Below, piece after piece: positions 61,992 through 64,000 of a stretch of 64,000 nucleotides of DNA (position 1 is the stretch's first letter; each line of letters begins with the position of its first letter). Location of the stretch: assembly GCF_026719705.1 (NCBI RefSeq), contig NZ_JAPPRR010000002.1, positions 869,091-933,090 of the forward strand, given 5' to 3'. The notes under the pieces were generated by a model. The model had not been told where the DNA came from. It saw only the letters and a list, made by a program, of their open reading frames with translations, and made no database searches. The stretch comes from Pseudokordiimonas caeni. Its GTDB lineage: Bacteria; Pseudomonadota; Alphaproteobacteria; Sphingomonadales; Kordiimonadaceae. The position numbers were made by a program, and so were the translations under genes.

Positions 61992-64000
61992 TCAGTTGTT
62001 CGCAATTTCCTGAATACGTGTCAGGAATTGTTCGATTTCCTGCTTCAGAAGGGCCGTGCTGGAGGCAAGCTCGGTGGCGGCACCCGCAACGGTGCTGGCC
62101 GATTCCTGCGTGCGTTCCGACCCCGCAGCCACGCCGGAAATGTTGGCGCTTACCTCGTTAGTGCCCTGGGCAGCATCCTGAACGCTTCTGGCGATTTCCT
62201 GCGTGGCGGCCTGTTGCTCCTCGACCGCTGCCGCAACGGCAGAGGCAAGCTCGGCCGTGGTGCTGACAGCCCGGCGGATCTCGTTCATCGCCTCGGACGC
62301 TGACCTGCTCTGGCTTTGGACCGCATTGATCTGTTCGGCAATCTGTTCGGTTGCCTTGGCGGTCTGGCTGGCGAGTGATTTCACTTCACCCGCAACCACA
62401 GCAAAGCCCTTACCGGCATCGCCCGCGCGGGCGGCTTCGATGGTAGCATTGAGCGCCAGAAGGTTGGTCTGTTCGGCAATGTCGTTGATCAGGTCGATCA
62501 CATCGGTGATGGCCTGCGACGCGGCGGCAAGCTCTTCCATGATGGTGACGGTGGAGGTCGCCTTTTCCGACGCCTGCATGTTGGCGGAGGTGGAAGCGGC
62601 CATCTGGCGGCCGATTTCGACAATCGACGCACCGAGCTCTTCGGTGGCCGCGGCAACCGTCTGCACATTCACGGTTGTCTCTTCAGCGGCAGAGGCAACA
62701 ACGGCCGAGCGGGCGTTCGTTTCCTTCGCCGTCTGCGACATGAATTCCGAGGTTCGGCTGAGGTCGTCCGCCGCCCCCGAAACGCCGGCCAGCTGCTCGC
62801 GCACCTGATCCTCGAACGCGCGGATGGCCTCCGCCATCGCCTGAGCCTTGGCAGCGCGCGCTTCGGCGCGGGCGGCTTCCTCGCGGGCGGCTGCCCGTTC
62901 GCGCTCCAGTTCCGCCTCGCGTTCGGCGGCTTCCTTCGCCAGACGCTCTTTCTCCGCCTTGTCGGCCTCGTCGCGCAGGCGGGTACGTTCGATCATGCCG
63001 CGCTTGAACACATCCACGGCCTTGGCCATGTCGCCGATCTCGTCGCCCCGGTCGGTATGGGGAACCGCGACCGATGTGTCGCCCTCGGCGAGTGCTTTGG
63101 TGGCGTCCACCATGTTGCTGATCGGGCGGGTAAGGCCGCGCACCACAAACAATGAAACGGCGGCCATCAGCACGATGGCGCCAAAGGCGATCAGGATCAT
63201 CATCGTGCCGGTGGAGACGATAGCGGCACGGGCTTCCTCGGCATCGATCTCGCCGATGACCGCCCATTTGGCACCGAGGAAGGAGATGGGCTCATAGGCC
63301 GAGGCGACCTCGACTCCCCGGTAATCCTCGATCCAGGCAACCCCGCTTTCGCCCTGCAGGGCTGCGCGAACGGAGGGGGTGTCGATTTTCTGCTTCAGGA
63401 TCGTGCTTTCCTTGGCGAAGCGGCTGTCGGTGCGCATCAGATAGTCGGCGCCGACCACATAGGTTTCACCTGACTGGCCCATGCCTTCGGCCGACTGCAG
63501 GATGCCATTCATCACATCGATCGCCATCTGGAAGGCCAGGACGCCGATCTTGGCGCCTGTGGCCGGGTCGACCACCGGGTGCGCGATGAAGCTCGCGGGG
63601 GAGCCGTTGCTTGGCGCGTAGGATTCGAAATCGGCAAAGCTGACGGCATTATTGCCACCCGCCATCGCTGCCTTGAAGACGCGGGCGAGGCCTGTGTCGC
63701 TGTAGCGGCCGACACTCAGGTTGGTGGCGAAATCATTTTCCTTGAAGACGGTATAGACAACCTCGCCTGCCGCATCGATCAGGAACACATCATAATAGCC
63801 GCGCGTTTCCTGCAGGTTGAGGAACCAGGGGTGATACTGGCCGTGGGATTCGGAGTAGGCAGAGCCGTCGCTGGCCTTCACAAGCTTCGATCGCCCACCC
63901 GCGCTTTGGCTATTGTTCGTGATGTAAAGGTTCTGGAGTGTGCTTTCGGCATTGTTGCCGAAATCCTCGTAGCCGCCGGTCATGGCTTTCAGGGCATCGA
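61992..64000 (-). CDS. methyl-accepting chemotaxis protein with a dCache-like sensor (5' end outside window)
   Basis: About 669 residues visible; no stop between 63983 and the right edge, so the true start lies outside. The visible part begins in a periplasmic sensor (YNITNNSQ-like [52 protein letters not shown]) of the dCache type, followed by a membrane helix ([21 protein letters not shown]), HAMP, coiled coil and the signalling tip [19 protein letters not shown]. No CheR pentapeptide at the end ([10 protein letters not shown]). The sensor resembles those of alphaproteobacterial chemoreceptors, with ligand unknown. Confidence 0.9.
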   Translation of the reverse strand, partial: DALKAMTGGYEDFGNNAESTLQNLYITNNSQSAGGRSKLVKASDGSAYSESHGQYHPWFLNLQETRGYYDVFLIDAAGEVVYTVFKENDFATNLSVGRYSDTGLARVFKAAMAGGNNAVSFADFESYAPSNGSPASFIAHPVVDPATGAKIGVLAFQMAIDVMNGILQSAEGMGQSGETYVVGADYLMRTDSRFAKESTILKQKIDTPSVRAALQGESGVAWIEDYRGVEVASAYEPISFLGAKWAVIGEIDAEEARAAIVSTGTMMILIAFGAIVLMAAVSLFVVRGLTRPISNMVDATKALAEGDTSVAVPHTDRGDEIGDMAKAVDVFKRGMIERTRLRDEADKAEKERLAKEAAEREAELERERAAAREEAARAEARAAKAQAMAEAIRAFEDQVREQLAGVSGAADDLSRTSEFMSQTAKETNARSAVVASAAEETTVNVQTVAAATEELGASIVEIGRQMAASTSANMQASEKATSTVTIMEELAAASQAITDVIDLINDIAEQTNLLALNATIEAARAGDAGKGFAVVAGEVKSLASQTAKATEQIAEQINAVQSQSRSASEAMNEIRRAVSTTAELASAVAAAVEEQQAATQEIARSVQDAAQGTNEVSANISGVAAGSERTQESASTVAGAATELASSTALLKQEIEQFLTRIQEIANN

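Overview
The window is a high-GC bacterial chromosome segment. Its gene content points to an alphaproteobacterium: a Caulobacter-type cpa/tad pilus locus, the cysG-DUF2849-cysI-DUF934-cysH sulfite reduction operon, hisN of the IMPase type, a standalone IscU-like protein, and a perfect CtrA-type box (TTAA-N7-TTAAC). Several peptidases, amidohydrolases and a peptide transporter suggest a protein- and peptide-degrading heterotroph. I cannot fix the order from sequence alone; a Kordiimonadales-like or related aquatic lineage is a guess. No rRNA, tRNA, CRISPR array, insertion sequence or prophage is recognisable.

Layout: 1-2.8 kb holds a truncated alpha/beta hydrolase, a decayed HNH endonuclease pseudogene, an orphan periplasmic binding protein and a GcvA-like LysR regulator with a perfect inverted repeat upstream. 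2.9-7.6 kb is the assimilatory sulfur operon (siroheme synthesis, sulfite reductase, APS/PAPS reductase). 8.0-13.7 kb is a probable four-gene unit, gloB-S9 peptidase-M20-M20, closed by a terminator. 13.9-16.7 kb is a GT2-GtrA-membrane protein cassette with overlapping genes, probably for envelope glycosylation. 16.7-26.9 kb is mixed metabolism: folE-hisI, an IscU-like protein, a lower-GC PH-like membrane protein, an alpha/beta hydrolase, selO-nitroreductase, a TonB-dependent receptor, a lipoprotein, a fatty acid desaturase and an acetyltransferase. 27-34.8 kb holds a POT peptide transporter with an extra periplasmic insert, a coupled pair of amidohydrolases of which the second has lost its metal ligands, an acetyltransferase, a beta-lactamase-fold protein with all catalytic motifs replaced, and oxyR.

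34.8-50.1 kb is the Tad pilus region. A 715-bp non-coding stretch with strong hairpins and the locus terminator is followed, all on the minus strand, by tadC, tadB, cpaF, cpaE, cpaD, cpaC, cpaB, cpaA and flp. Upstream of flp are two successive modules, each one TadG-like gene plus two TadE-like genes. 50.2-64 kb holds a lysophospholipase-like hydrolase, a PepSY protein, hisN, an FAD oxidoreductase, two small membrane proteins, a chemoreceptor, a sterol-desaturase-family hydroxylase divergent from a LysR gene, typA, a PEP-CTERM protein behind a CtrA box, a second orphan binding protein and a second chemoreceptor cut by the window edge.

Points most worth a second look: the duplicated TadG/TadE/TadE modules, one TadE with calcium-loop-like sequence; the structured non-coding region between oxyR and tadC; a leader hairpin able to hide the ribosome binding site of the sterol-desaturase-family gene beside a T-N11-A dyad; and two cases of enzyme folds kept after loss of their active sites (second amidohydrolase, serine hydrolase-like protein).
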